This document shows, piece after piece, positions 35,704 through 45,434 of a stretch of DNA of 47,161 nt (its first letter is position 1; each line of letters begins with the position of its first letter). Location: contig UCCS01000045.1 in NCBI GenBank assembly GCA_900470965.1, positions 91,791 through 138,951 of the forward strand, read 5' to 3'. The position numbers and the translations under genes are program-made. Source of the DNA: Hyphomicrobiales bacterium. Its GTDB lineage: Bacteria > Pseudomonadota > Alphaproteobacteria > Rhizobiales > Rhizobiaceae. The notes below the pieces were generated by a model. It searched no databases, was not told the origin of the DNA, and saw nothing but the letters and a program-made list of their open reading frames with translations.

Positions 35704-36495
35704 TTATTTCAGGATGGTGAACCCCTGCGCAGTGAAGAATGGGGCAGCCTTGTCCGACTTCAGGAAGTCGAGATAGGCAGCAGCATCCGGGTTCTTGCTC
35801 TCGGCGAGCAGGGCGATCGGATAGATGATCGGCGGGTGGGAATCGGCCGGGAAGGTGCCGACGATCGCAACGCCCTTATCGGCGGCCGCATCGGTCTGAT
35901 AGACGATGCCGTATGGCGCTTCGCCGCGGGAAACGAGGGCGAGGGCGGCACGCACGCCTTCTGAATAAGCAACCTTAGTCTCGACAGACTTCCAGACGCC
36001 GAGTTTGTCGAGCGCTGCCTGGCCATATTTGCCGGCCGGAACCGACTTCGGCTCGCCCATGGCGAGCTTGCCGTCGCCGATGAGGCTTGCGAGATCGAAG
36101 CCCTCTTTGATTTCAACCGGCTTCTGCTTGCCGTTTTCAGCGACCAGAACAAGGCGGTTACCGAGCAGGTTGGAGCGTGTGTCCGCGTTGATCAGCTTTT
36201 TATCGGCGACGTAATCCATCCAGTTCAGGTCGGCGGAAATGAAGACGTCAGCCGGGGCTGCATTTTCGATCTGCTTTGCCAGCGCGCCGCTTGCTGCATA
36301 GGAGGCAACGGCCTCCTTGCCGCTTTCCTTGGTCCAGGCGGCGTTGGCCGCATCAAGCGCATCCTTGAGGCTTGCGGCGGCGAAGACAGTTACCTTTTCA
36401 GAGGCTGCGACAGGCGTCGAAAGCGCTGCTGCACCAAGCCAGATGGCCGAGATCGCGGCGGTTGCCAGTTTCATCCAGTGGTGGCGGCTTTGCAT
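35704..36495 (-). CDS. modA: Periplasmic molybdate-binding protein
   Basis: The 263-residue protein binds molybdate in the periplasm and delivers it to ModB. A signal peptide (MQSRHHWMKLATAAISAIWLG...) ends near PVAASE. The mature part starts with VTVFAAASLKDALDAAN, and has the oxyanion-binding ASGALAKQIENAAPADVFISAD. The C-terminal part with YGIVYQTDA is also family-typical. GGAG precedes the ATG. A ModE-like operator starts 21 bp upstream, so it should be repressed when molybdenum is sufficient. Confidence 0.95.
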   Translation of the reverse strand: MQSRHHWMKLATAAISAIWLGAAALSTPVAASEKVTVFAAASLKDALDAANAAWTKESGKEAVASYAASGALAKQIENAAPADVFISADLNWMDYVADKKLINADTRSNLLGNRLVLVAENGKQKPVEIKEGFDLASLIGDGKLAMGEPKSVPAGKYGQAALDKLGVWKSVETKVAYSEGVRAALALVSRGEAPYGIVYQTDAAADKGVAIVGTFPADSHPPIIYPIALLAESKNPDAAAYLDFLKSDKAAPFFTAQGFTILK

Positions 36496-36515
36496 AATTT
36501 CTTCACTCCGGGGTT

Positions 36516-36539
36516 CGAAATATTTACACGAATATAACG
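36516..36539 (-). promoter_or_regulatory. ModE-like operator before modA
   Basis: CGAAATATT-TACACG-AATATAACG is an inverted repeat of 9-bp half-sites with a 6-bp centre, 7 of 9 positions symmetric. It resembles the ModE target made of CGnTATAT-type half-sites on either side of about 6 bp. It lies just upstream of modA, and modE is in the same locus. Confidence 0.7.
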
Positions 36540-36840
36540 GCGAGTAAGCTTTGACCAGAGTTGTATTTCATAAAACATAACGACAGTGGAGACGTGATTT
36601 TCCCGCGTCGCCTCTTCACGCATTCGTGAGGTGCATGGCTCCCGTCAAGCCTAGAGTTTGTGAGGCAAAAATATGGCGCTTCTGCTTGGTAAATGACAAG
36701 GGATCCGGCCAGCCAGTTAGGATCAACCTGTTTTTGCTGATTAAACTGGCAGCGAATTCGATATTGTTCCAAGGAGGTTTGCATTTCGTGCATTGCTGCA
36801 ATGCACCAGCCTATATTCACCTTCTGAACAAATGTGCTAA
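36540..36840. other. Spacer between the modA operator and the small RNA
   Basis: About 300 bp with no credible conserved gene. It holds an orphan AAGGAGG Shine-Dalgarno-like sequence at 36771-36777 and a perfect palindrome at 36788-36806. A CTATAT element at 36811-36816 and a GCTAAA element at 36836-36841 are candidate -10 sequences for the downstream small RNA. Confidence 0.5.
36788..36806. repeat. Perfect 8-3-8 palindrome upstream of the small RNA
   Basis: GTGCATTGCTGCAATGCAC is a perfect inverted repeat of 8-bp arms around CTG. It ends 5 bp before a CTATAT -10-like element (36811) and is about 35 bp from the proposed sRNA 5' end. The position fits an operator for a dimeric regulator of the sRNA promoter; a hairpin in an upstream transcript is the alternative. 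Confidence 0.5.
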
Positions 36841-36964
36841 AAGACAATCATCCGACGGCTTCTCCTCCTCCCATAGCCGTCCGATAGGATCGACAACACT
36901 CCTCCTCCCAGTTGTCGATCAAGTTTTAAGCCCGACGCACCTCCTCCCGCGTCGGGCTTTTCAT
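36841..36964 (+). ncRNA. Alpha-r14 (NfeR1-type) small RNA with three anti-Shine-Dalgarno loops
   Basis: Three consecutive hairpins each expose a C-rich loop containing CTCCTCC. Hairpin 1 has the stem GACGGCT/AGCCGTC (36854-36860 with 36875-36881). Hairpin 2 has the 10-bp stem GATCGACAAC/GTTGTCGATC (36888-36897 with 36911-36920). Hairpin 3 has AAGCCCGACGC/GCGTCGGGCTT (36928-36938 with 36949-36959) followed by TTTTC and serves as the rho-independent terminator. The loops read CTCCTCCTCCC, CTCCTCCTCCC and CCTCCTCCC, complementary to ribosome-binding sites. This is the architecture of the alphaproteobacterial alpha-r14 family, whose S. meliloti member NfeR1 is about 123 nt and base-pairs with mRNAs near the start. 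The 5' end is estimated from that length. It is convergent with nadD. Confidence 0.85.
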
Positions 36965-36990
36965 TTCCGGGAATTTTCAAACAATCCGAT

Positions 36991-37590
36991 TTATTCCGCG
37001 GCCTTGTGCTGATCGCCGTTGCGGATGGCTGTCGAGCTCAAAGTCGAGCGTGGACCGTGAATGAAGGTCCAGGCGGGCGCCGGCTTCTTCCAGAGAACAC
37101 GGGCATCATCTTCGTCGATGCGGGCAAAGGCAAAGGTCTTGGCCATTTTTGAGGAAAGGTAAGAGAGCGTCGAGCCCGGCCGGTCGATGACAGCGATCGG
37201 GAAGGTTCGCGCGATATTCTGCCATTTCTGCCAGCGATGGAAATTTTCCAGGCTGTCGGCGCCCATGATCCAGATGAAATGCACATGCGGATTGCGTGCC
37301 TTCACGCGGGCAAGCGTATTGGCCGTGTAGCTCACGCCAGATGCCTGTTCGAAGGCTGTGACCTTGATATGCGGGTCGGTGGCAATGCTTTCGCTGCGCG
37401 CTATACGCTCCGAAAGTGGTGCCAGATAATTGCGGCTTTTCAACGGATTGCCCGGCGTCACCATCCACCAGAGCTGATCCAGACCCAGGCGGCGGATGGC
37501 GATTTCGGCGACCAGGGCATGGCCCTCATGCGGCGGATTGAACGAACCGCCGAACAGACCGACGATCATGCCGCGTTCGCTATGCGGCAT
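36991..37590 (-). CDS. nadD: Nicotinate-nucleotide adenylyltransferase
   Basis: This protein of about 199 residues adenylates nicotinate mononucleotide in NAD synthesis. The nucleotidyltransferase N-terminus VGLFGGSFNPPHEGHALVAE with the GxFDPxHxGH-type motif is clear, followed by WWMVTPGNPLK, the IWIMGADSLENFHRW motif and the C-terminal STLSSTAIR (the ISST-type site). Start choice is uncertain: ATG 37590 is used, with alternatives at GTG 37626 and ATG 37647, the last overlapping proA. It is the last gene of the obgE-proB-proA-nadD run. Confidence 0.93.
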   Translation of the reverse strand: MPHSERGMIVGLFGGSFNPPHEGHALVAEIAIRRLGLDQLWWMVTPGNPLKSRNYLAPLSERIARSESIATDPHIKVTAFEQASGVSYTANTLARVKARNPHVHFIWIMGADSLENFHRWQKWQNIARTFPIAVIDRPGSTLSYLSSKMAKTFAFARIDEDDARVLWKKPAPAWTFIHGPRSTLSSTAIRNGDQHKAAE

Positions 37591-37627
37591 GCGGAGATAG
37601 CGCCGGTCTATATGCTCCGTGGTCACG

Positions 37628-38903
37628 TCAGGGCCGCGTCTGTCCATGACCGCGAACGCGGTATTTGAAGGAGGTGAGCTGCTCGACGCCAACAGGGCCG
37701 CGAGCATGCATCTTGCCGGTGGCGATGCCGATCTCCGCACCCATGCCGAATTCGCCGCCATCGGCAAACTGGGTGGAGGCGTTATGCAGCAGGATGGCCG
37801 AGTCGATCTCCGTAAAGAAGCGTTCGACGACTTCGGGGTCTTCGGCAAGCACGGCTTCGGTATGGTTCGACGAATATTTCTGGATATGGTCGATCGCGCC
37901 GGAAATGCCGTCAACGACGGCAACGGAAATGACGGCATCCAGATATTCGGTCGACCAGTCCTCTTCGGTGGCAGGCTTCAGGCCCGGCACGACTTTGAGA
38001 ACCGTGGCCGAACCGCGAACCTCGCAACCGGCTTCAACTAGAACCTCGATCAGTGGCGTCAGATGCGTGCCGATGGCGGCGCCGTCGACCAGCAGGGTCT
38101 CGGCTGCGCCGCAGACGCCGGTGCGGCGCATCTTGGCATTGACGATAATGTTCTTGGCCATTTCGAGATCGGCGGAGGCGTCGACATAGATATGGCAAAG
38201 GCCTTCGAGATGGGCGAAAACGGGTAGGCGTGCCTCGCTCTGAACGCGCGCAACGAGGCTCTTGCCGCCGCGCGGCACGATAACATCGATTGCACCATCA
38301 AGCCCGCGCAGCATGGCGCCGACAGCGGCGCGATCGGTCACGGGCACAAGCTGGATCGCATGCTCCGGCAGGCCGGCTGCCTTCAGGCCCTCGACCATGC
38401 AGGCATGGATCGCAGCCGAGGAACGGCGCGAATCCGAACCGCAGCGCAGGATCACCGCATTGCCGGCCTTCAGGCAGAGCGCACCGGCATCGGCCGTGAC
38501 GTTCGGCCGGCTTTCGAAGATGACACCGATGACGCCGAGTGGCGTGCGGACGCGTTCGATCTTCAGGCCATTCGGACGATCCCAGGCGGCGATGACTTCG
38601 CCGACGGGATCAGGAAGGGTGGCGATCGCGCGGATGCCTTCGGCCATTTCCGTGACGCGCTTGTCGTTCAGCGTCAGGCGATCGATGAAGGAGGCGAGCA
38701 TGTCCGTGCCCTCTACATCCTTCAAATCCTTGGCATTTTCCGAAAGGATATGGGCCTTGTTTGCCATGATAGCATCGGCCATGGCGTTGAGCGCCTTGTT
38801 CTTGGCGTCGGTTGGAGCAAAGCCCAATGGTCGCGCGGCGGCCTTGGCCTTGCGGCCGATGTCGTTCATCAGCACGTCAATGTCAGGGCTCTGCGCAACT
38901 GTA

Positions 38904-38911
<8 letters not shown>
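37628..38911 (-). CDS. proA: Gamma-glutamyl phosphate reductase
   Basis: The 427-residue enzyme reduces glutamyl-5-phosphate to glutamate semialdehyde with NADPH in proline synthesis. It has [32 protein letters not shown], and the catalytic Cys in [14 protein letters not shown]. The length fits ProA. It overlaps proB by eight bases and nadD (if the upstream start is used) by a few, so it is translated from the same message. Confidence 0.97.
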
Positions 38912-41196
<2,285 letters not shown>

Positions 41197-41219
41197 TCAG
41201 GCGGAGGTCAAAGAATATC

Positions 41220-42086
41220 GTGATTTTTGCGAGCTATAACATACAGTACGGCTTCGGTCTCGATGGCAGATACGATCTGGAACGCATCGCCAAAAGTCTC
41301 GAAGGCGCTGATGTCATCGCCCTGCAGGAGGTGACGAGAGGTTTCGTTCGGAACGATTATGCCGACATGCCTGATATCATTGCGGCCTTGTTTCCCGACC
41401 ATTTCTGGGTCTATGGACCGGCCTGCGACATACATGTCGAGGCGCCGGAAGGCCAGGTTTCCCCACCGCGCGGCACCCGTTTCCAGTTCGGCAATATGGT
41501 TCTGTCGCGCTGGCCCATCCTGTCGACGCGAACGCTGCTTCTGCCGCGCAGCCGCACGGTCGACAAGATCAATTTGCAGCGCGGCGCGACGGAAGCCGTT
41601 ATTGCCATCCCTGATGGTGCTGTCCGCGTCTATTCCGTCCATCTCGACCACGTTTCCATCGACGAGCGCATTGCGCAGCTCCACCATCTCGGCGACCGCA
41701 TCAATGCGTTCACTCAGGAGGGTGCGTCGCTGACCGGAGCCTGCGAATTCGGGCTTCCCGAGCCGCCGCTCCCGGAGGATTACGTGATCATGGGCGATTT
41801 CAATATGGAGCCGGAATCGCGGGAATACTGCACCTTCGCCGGCGCTTTTGACGGGTTTTATGGTCGCACGGCGCGGATCGGCACGCCGATCGATGCCTTT
41901 GCGGCGCTTGGCGCCTATGGGCCCGGCAGCTACAGCTGGATGGATCCGGAAGATCACGGCAAGCGCATGCATATCGATTACTGTTTCGTCAGTTGCGGCC
42001 TCAAGGACCGGTTGAAATCCGCTGTCATTGATACGAATTCCCTGGGTTCCGATCATTTTCCCCTGAGGGTCGAGATCGGCGATTGA
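41220..42086 (+). CDS. Endonuclease/exonuclease/phosphatase (EEP) family protein
   Basis: This 288-residue protein has the EEP catalytic pattern: ASYNIQYGFG, VIALQEV (metal-binding Glu), VYSVHLDHVS, IMGDFNMEPES, and the terminal SDHFPLRVEI with the catalytic Asp-His. Substrates in this family range from DNA to phosphoinositides and sphingolipids and cannot be told here. The start is a GTG at 41220 with GGAGG 12 bases upstream; the open frame extends further without homology. It is divergent from obgE with an 83-bp spacer. No signal peptide is apparent, so it is probably cytoplasmic. Confidence 0.88.
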   Translation: MIFASYNIQYGFGLDGRYDLERIAKSLEGADVIALQEVTRGFVRNDYADMPDIIAALFPDHFWVYGPACDIHVEAPEGQVSPPRGTRFQFGNMVLSRWPILSTRTLLLPRSRTVDKINLQRGATEAVIAIPDGAVRVYSVHLDHVSIDERIAQLHHLGDRINAFTQEGASLTGACEFGLPEPPLPEDYVIMGDFNMEPESREYCTFAGAFDGFYGRTARIGTPIDAFAALGAYGPGSYSWMDPEDHGKRMHIDYCFVSCGLKDRLKSAVIDTNSLGSDHFPLRVEIGD

Positions 42087-42115
42087 AAGGACGCCGCCTT
42101 GAGCGCAGCGTCCTT
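42087..42115 (+). terminator. Terminator between the EEP and GNAT genes
   Basis: AAGGACGC/GCGTCCTT (42087-42094 with 42108-42115) encloses an inner CGC/GCG stem. It is followed by CTTAT on the plus strand, and TTTCAATC on the minus strand, and sits between two convergent stops, so it may act in both directions. Confidence 0.6.
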
Positions 42116-42121
42116 CTTATG

Positions 42122-42709
42122 TCAGGCGACCTTTTTCTGTTGCAGAGCACCTGGCTGCAGCACGGTTTCGATATGGGCGACCATGGTGTTGCGGGCGAAA
42201 GAGTAGATTTCGCTGCAGCCGGTCATCCGGAAACCGAGCTTCTCCTGCAGCCGGAGCGATGCAGGATTGTCGGCAAAGACGCCCGAATGAACCGGAACGT
42301 CAGGCATGCGCCGCGAGAAACGCTCCAGCACGGCTTCCGCCGCCTCGCTCATATAGCCGCGCTGCCAGTAGTAGCGGTTCAGCCAGTAACCGAGGTGCCA
42401 GCGGCCGTGACGAAGTTCTATCGACACATTGCCGATGTGGACGTCGTCATTGCCTGTTATTGCCAGCGCCCAATCCGGCATGACGCCCGATATGACCGGA
42501 ATCAGCCAGTCCAGCGCATCCTGCCGGTCGTAAGGGGCGGGAACGCGGGCCAGCATGCGGGTGACTGCGAAATCGGAAAGTGATTCCGCAATCGCCGGAG
42601 CGTCACTCAGCCTATGGGGGCGAAGCGTCAGCCTCGCCGTTGATATGAGCGGCGCGGGGCCGGGCATCATGGGCTTGGTCCCGGGTCTTTGTAGGGGTGC
42701 GGCGTTCAT
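42122..42709 (-). CDS. GNAT acetyltransferase, RimJ/RimL-like (second of pair)
   Basis: This 195-residue GNAT has the RimJ/L-type pattern: ARLTLRPHRLSDAPAIAE, GYWLNRYYWQRGYMSEAAEA (the acetyl-CoA loop region) and DNPASLRLQEKLGFRMTG. RimJ/RimL enzymes acetylate N-termini of ribosomal proteins, and this gene lies in the ribosomal/obgE cluster, but the GNAT family is too broad to fix the substrate. The ATG at 42709 lies in a four-base overlap with the TGA of the upstream GNAT gene, so the pair is translated together. The open frame continues upstream but only as shadow of its neighbour. Confidence 0.85.
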   Translation of the reverse strand: MNAAPLQRPGTKPMMPGPAPLISTARLTLRPHRLSDAPAIAESLSDFAVTRMLARVPAPYDRQDALDWLIPVISGVMPDWALAITGNDDVHIGNVSIELRHGRWHLGYWLNRYYWQRGYMSEAAEAVLERFSRRMPDVPVHSGVFADNPASLRLQEKLGFRMTGCSEIYSFARNTMVAHIETVLQPGALQQKKVA

Positions 42710-43362
42710 GAGATTGCACCCCAGCTTCTGAGCGACATCCAGGTCTTGCGGTCGAGCCGGTACCATTCGACCGGCACGTTGCTGCCGAGTGCCAGCGATG
42801 CGGCAAGACCGGATCCCTGGAACTGGAAGCCGCACTTCTGGATGACGCGGCGCGAAGCGACGTTCATAACCCGGCAGCGGGCATCGATCTGCTCGACCTG
42901 CTGCCGCGTCCTGAACACCATGTCGACGAGGGCATGGCAGGCCTCGGTCATATAACCCTGGTTCCAATAGGGTTCGCCCAGCCAGTAGCCGATCTCGACG
43001 GTCTTCTCGTCGGTATGCGGCTCTATTCCGCAGCAACCCATGAAGGCGCCATTCTCGGCCTTGGTGATGGCATAGACGCACTTGCCAATCTCGCCATTTC
43101 GCGTACGCCAAACAAAGTCGGCGGCATCATTGGCGGTATAGGGGTGCGGCATACGCGATACCATGGTGGCGACTTTGGCGTTGTTGGCGAGATGGGCAAG
43201 GGCGTCAATGTCTTCTTCGTAGGGCGCGCGCATGACGAGCCTTTCCGATAACAAGACAGGGCAATCGGTCCTTAACCGCTCCGGCCTCAGCCGTTCCGTG
43301 GAAGACCGCTGGTCTTCCCGGGTTGACCGTGATTGGTCGACCCTTATCAATTCGCCTTGCAT
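42706..43362 (-). CDS. GNAT acetyltransferase, RimJ/RimL-like (first of pair)
   Basis: This 218-residue GNAT has an N-terminal Arg/Ser/Glu-rich region of about 50 residues that is probably disordered, then the acetyltransferase domain with SERLVMRAPYEEDIDALA, IGYWLGEPYWNQGYMTEACHALVD and NVASRRVIQKCGFQFQG. The start is the ATG at 43362 behind a near-perfect AGGAGG. It is a divergent paralogue of the following gene, with which it overlaps by ATGA, and it lies between rpmA and obgE. A ribosomal protein or an Obg partner as substrate is an inference from position only. Confidence 0.87.
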   Translation of the reverse strand: MQGELIRVDQSRSTREDQRSSTERLRPERLRTDCPVLLSERLVMRAPYEEDIDALAHLANNAKVATMVSRMPHPYTANDAADFVWRTRNGEIGKCVYAITKAENGAFMGCCGIEPHTDEKTVEIGYWLGEPYWNQGYMTEACHALVDMVFRTRQQVEQIDARCRVMNVASRRVIQKCGFQFQGSGLAASLALGSNVPVEWYRLDRKTWMSLRSWGAIS

Positions 43363-43382
43363 GTTCAGTCCTCCTGTTTGGA

Positions 43383-43416
43383 CAAAGAAAAAGGGGAGAT
43401 GGCGCCCCATCTCCCC
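43383..43416 (-). terminator. Rho-independent terminator after rpmA
   Basis: A 10-bp stem GGGGAGATGG/CCATCTCCCC (43393-43402 with 43407-43416, loop CGCC) is followed on the minus strand by TTTTTCTTTG. It separates rplU-rpmA from the GNAT genes. Confidence 0.85.
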
Positions 43417-43487
43417 TGTTTTCTGGACTGAACCTGGTACGGTCAGCCGGGTCGATGAGACGCCGGCTGTTTTTGAGCGCTACCGGC

Positions 43488-43757
43488 TTATTCCGCTGCT
43501 TCCGCTTTCGGCATTACAGACACGTACACGCGACCATTGGCCTTCGTTCGGTAGTCCACATTGCCAGCCGTAAGCGCAAAAATAGTATGATCCTTGCCGA
43601 GGCCGACATTGGCGCCCGGATGCCACTGCGTACCGCGCTGGCGAACGATGATGTTGCCGGCTACGACGTTCTCGCCGCCGAACTTCTTCACGCCGAGGCG
43701 CTTGGAATCGGAATCGCGACCGTTACGCGAGGAACCGCCAGCTTTTTTATGTGCCAT
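43488..43757 (-). CDS. rpmA: 50S ribosomal protein L27
   Basis: The 89-residue protein sits near the peptidyl-transferase centre. It starts [20 protein letters not shown] and has the L27 core [18 protein letters not shown] with [11 protein letters not shown]. It follows rplU after a short spacer and is ended by a strong terminator. No N-terminal extension cleaved by a protease, as seen in Firmicutes, is present. Confidence 0.98.
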   Translation of the reverse strand: MAHKKAGGSSRNGRDSDSKRLGVKKFGGENVVAGNIIVRQRGTQWHPGANVGLGKDHTIFALTAGNVDYRTKANGRVYVSVMPKAEAAE

Positions 43758-43791
43758 TGGAGTTCTCCTTTAAACCTGAAACCCGTTGATC

Positions 43792-44109
43792 TTACTTGGC
43801 AGCCACGATGTCCGTGATACGGACAACCGTGTGATGCTGGCGATGGCCGCGCGAACGCTTCGAATTCTGACGACGGCGCTTCTTGAAGGCGATAACCTTC
43901 TTGCCGCGGGTCTGGTCGACGACTTCCGCCTTGACGGAGGCGCCGGCTACGAAGGGCGCACCGATCGCTGCGTCGGCGCCTTCGCCGATCACGAGGACTT
44001 CGGTGAATTCAATGGAGTCGCCAGCGGTGGCTTCAAGCTTCTCGATGGTCAGCACGTCGTTGGCTGCCACACGGTACTGCTTACCGCCGGTCTTGATGAC
44101 TGCGAACAT
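43792..44109 (-). CDS. rplU: 50S ribosomal protein L21
   Basis: The 105-residue protein has [14 protein letters not shown] at the N-terminus, [13 protein letters not shown], and the basic [19 protein letters not shown] tail region that binds 23S rRNA. It is the first gene of the rplU-rpmA unit, expressed from a TTGACA-N17-TATCCC promoter with a leader of about 170 nt. AAAGGA precedes the ATG. Confidence 0.98.
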   Translation of the reverse strand: MFAVIKTGGKQYRVAANDVLTIEKLEATAGDSIEFTEVLVIGEGADAAIGAPFVAGASVKAEVVDQTRGKKVIAFKKRRRQNSKRSRGHRQHHTVVRITDIVAAK

Positions 44110-44282
44110 TATTTTATCCTTTCATGTTCGATCCAGCTCTCCCCGCAATACGCAGGTGGCTGTCTTCTTATCAGTCGAAGTTAAGCAGGGATTTCAGGGG
44201 ACTAGCCCGGAACTCTGGTCTGCCGGTGAAACCCCGCGCGAGCGCAAGGCGGGCAAGGGGCGGATTACTCCACTCCTATTGC
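44110..44282 (-). promoter_or_regulatory. Leader region of rplU-rpmA
   Basis: About 170 bp between the presumed transcription start and rplU, unusually long for this operon. It contains several GC-rich segments that can pair (for example CCCGC around a GCGCTCGC loop facing GCGGG) and could form a regulatory structure. It holds no recognisable gene. Confidence 0.4.
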
Positions 44283-44288
44283 GAAAGC

Positions 44289-44317
44289 GGGATACGCGAG
44301 TGACAAAAAGGTGTCAA
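44289..44317 (-). promoter_or_regulatory. rplU-rpmA promoter
   Basis: On the minus strand TTGACA (44312-44317) and TATCCC (44289-44294) are separated by exactly 17 bp. This is a near-consensus housekeeping promoter for a ribosomal protein operon. The -10 resembles that before the alkaline phosphatase gene. Confidence 0.65.
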
Positions 44318-44349
44318 GGCAAAAGGATGGAAAAGCTTGAGATTTCGGC

Positions 44350-44378
44350 TTGCCAGTCTGTCATTTGCTCGTTATGAG
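44350..44378 (+). promoter_or_regulatory. tRNA-Ser promoter
   Basis: TTGCCA (44350-44355) and TATGAG (44373-44378) are spaced 17 bp apart. Transcription would start about 30 bp before the mature tRNA. Confidence 0.55.
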
Positions 44379-44413
44379 AACGCCCGCGCCGAACAAGCGC
44401 CGACCAAATATGC

Positions 44414-44503
44414 GGAGAGGTGGCAGAGTGGTCGAATGCACCGCACTCGAAATGCGGCATACCTGCAAGGGTATCGTGGGTTCAAATCCCACCCTCTCCG
44501 CCA
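44414..44503 (+). tRNA. tRNA-Ser(CGA)
   Basis: The 90-nt sequence folds as a class II tRNA. The acceptor GGAGAGG pairs with CCTCTCC, the anticodon stem-loop is CCGCA-CTCGAAA-TGCGG with anticodon CGA (reads UCG), a long variable arm follows, and the T-loop is GGTTCAAATCC. The discriminator G and an encoded CCA end it. Confidence 0.97.
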
Positions 44504-44507
44504 CGTC

Positions 44508-44538
44508 CTTTTCATAACCCTTATGAAAAGTGCTTTTT
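44508..44538 (+). terminator. Rho-independent terminator after tRNA-Ser
   Basis: A perfect 10-bp stem CTTTTCATAA/TTATGAAAAG with loop CCC is followed by TGCTTTTT. It lies 4 bp past the tRNA. Confidence 0.8.
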
Positions 44539-44810
44539 CAGCGCGGATGGCGTGATACCTGTTGTTTACCCTGATCTCAATTCTGCCAATAAGGTCGATT
44601 TCAGTTCGCAGAACGTGATCGGCTAGTGGGATATGCTTACGAGTCAGTGCTTTAACCGGCAGTGATGTGGCGCCACTATATCGCTGATAACTAAAAGCTT
44701 TTCACAATGCTTGTTTCAGCCTGAGGTCGGCCGCGTCGAAACAGCATGCGAAACCTGCCGATGTCGCAGATCAAACCTCCAGCGCTCACAATATCCGTTC
44801 TGCCCAGCGA
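44539..44810. other. Spacer after tRNA-Ser
   Basis: About 270 bp without a convincing gene, repeat or operator. Because it borders a tRNA-Ser gene, I looked for an attachment-site-like copy of the tRNA 3' end and saw none. Confidence 0.5.
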
Positions 44811-45143
44811 TCATTTATTCTTCAGGAGCCACATTTTGCCTGCCATGGTAATGCCCTGCGCGGAGGTTTCCGGGGTCGCATCTGCGTCCAGGCTCTGCAG
44901 AAAGCCGTAATCTCGCAATTCGTTCAACGTGGCCGTTGTCAGGAATTTCACCTTGATTGGCCGCTCCTTGAAACGGTCGGTCCTGGCATAGGTCACGGTG
45001 GCGTTCAGATGGGTCCATTTATTGCCGTCCTGGGCAAACAGGTCACCGTCCTTGGCGAGCTTTAAACCCCTGATCTGGGTCGGCGTCAGCGAGACCAGTG
45101 GCGCCGGCGCGGTGTCTTTGGTGCTTTTTTCGGTTGTAGTCAA
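44811..45143 (-). CDS. Hypothetical protein, small, soluble
   Basis: This 110-residue protein begins at a TTG with AAGGA 9 bases upstream. A Thr/Lys-rich N-terminus (MTTTEKSTKDTAPAPLVSL) is followed by LTPTQIRGLKLAKDGDLF and a basic, beta-rich core (HLNATVTYARTDRF, PIKVKFLTTATLNELRDYG). It has no signal peptide or membrane segment. I do not recognise a family. Lys/Arg and Thr content and the helix with IRGLKLAK suggest nucleic-acid or protein binding only weakly. It is an independent gene facing the tRNA. Confidence 0.6.
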   Translation of the reverse strand: MTTTEKSTKDTAPAPLVSLTPTQIRGLKLAKDGDLFAQDGNKWTHLNATVTYARTDRFKERPIKVKFLTTATLNELRDYGFLQSLDADATPETSAQGITMAGKMWLLKNK

Positions 45144-45355
45144 AGTTCGGTCCTTGAATGGTGTAATCGTTTTGAAATGCGGGTCTGTGACATTCTCTGC
45201 AGTCGCCTTTTATCGCCGCGCGCAGCACGGACATGGCAGGCTTGGCAGCGGGTTTGCGACCGGCATCTGCGATTTCGACCCGATACGGTTGAAAGCCGGC
45301 GGTAGCAGCTCTTCGGCATGGGCAGATTGCGGATCGGCGGCAGTTCAATACCAAC

Positions 45356-45383
45356 GAAAAAGGCCAGACATCCGCCTGGCCTT
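45356..45383 (-). terminator. Rho-independent terminator of the cold-shock gene
   Basis: AAGGCCAG/CTGGCCTT (45360-45367 with 45376-45383) is followed by TTTT on the minus strand. It lies about 50 bp after the stop. Confidence 0.7.
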
Positions 45384-45434
45384 CTATGCCTTCATCACCA
45401 TGCCAGTACATCCGTGGTCATGGGGAGTTAAGCC

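Noticed and set aside
36841..36964. Three CTCCTCC copies read as a short tandem repeat or CRISPR-like array
   Set aside because: Each copy sits in a hairpin loop with non-identical stems and the spacing is irregular; an anti-SD small RNA explains all three.
44539..44810. Possible integration site next to tRNA-Ser
   Set aside because: No integrase, no direct repeat of the tRNA 3' end and no change of composition were seen.
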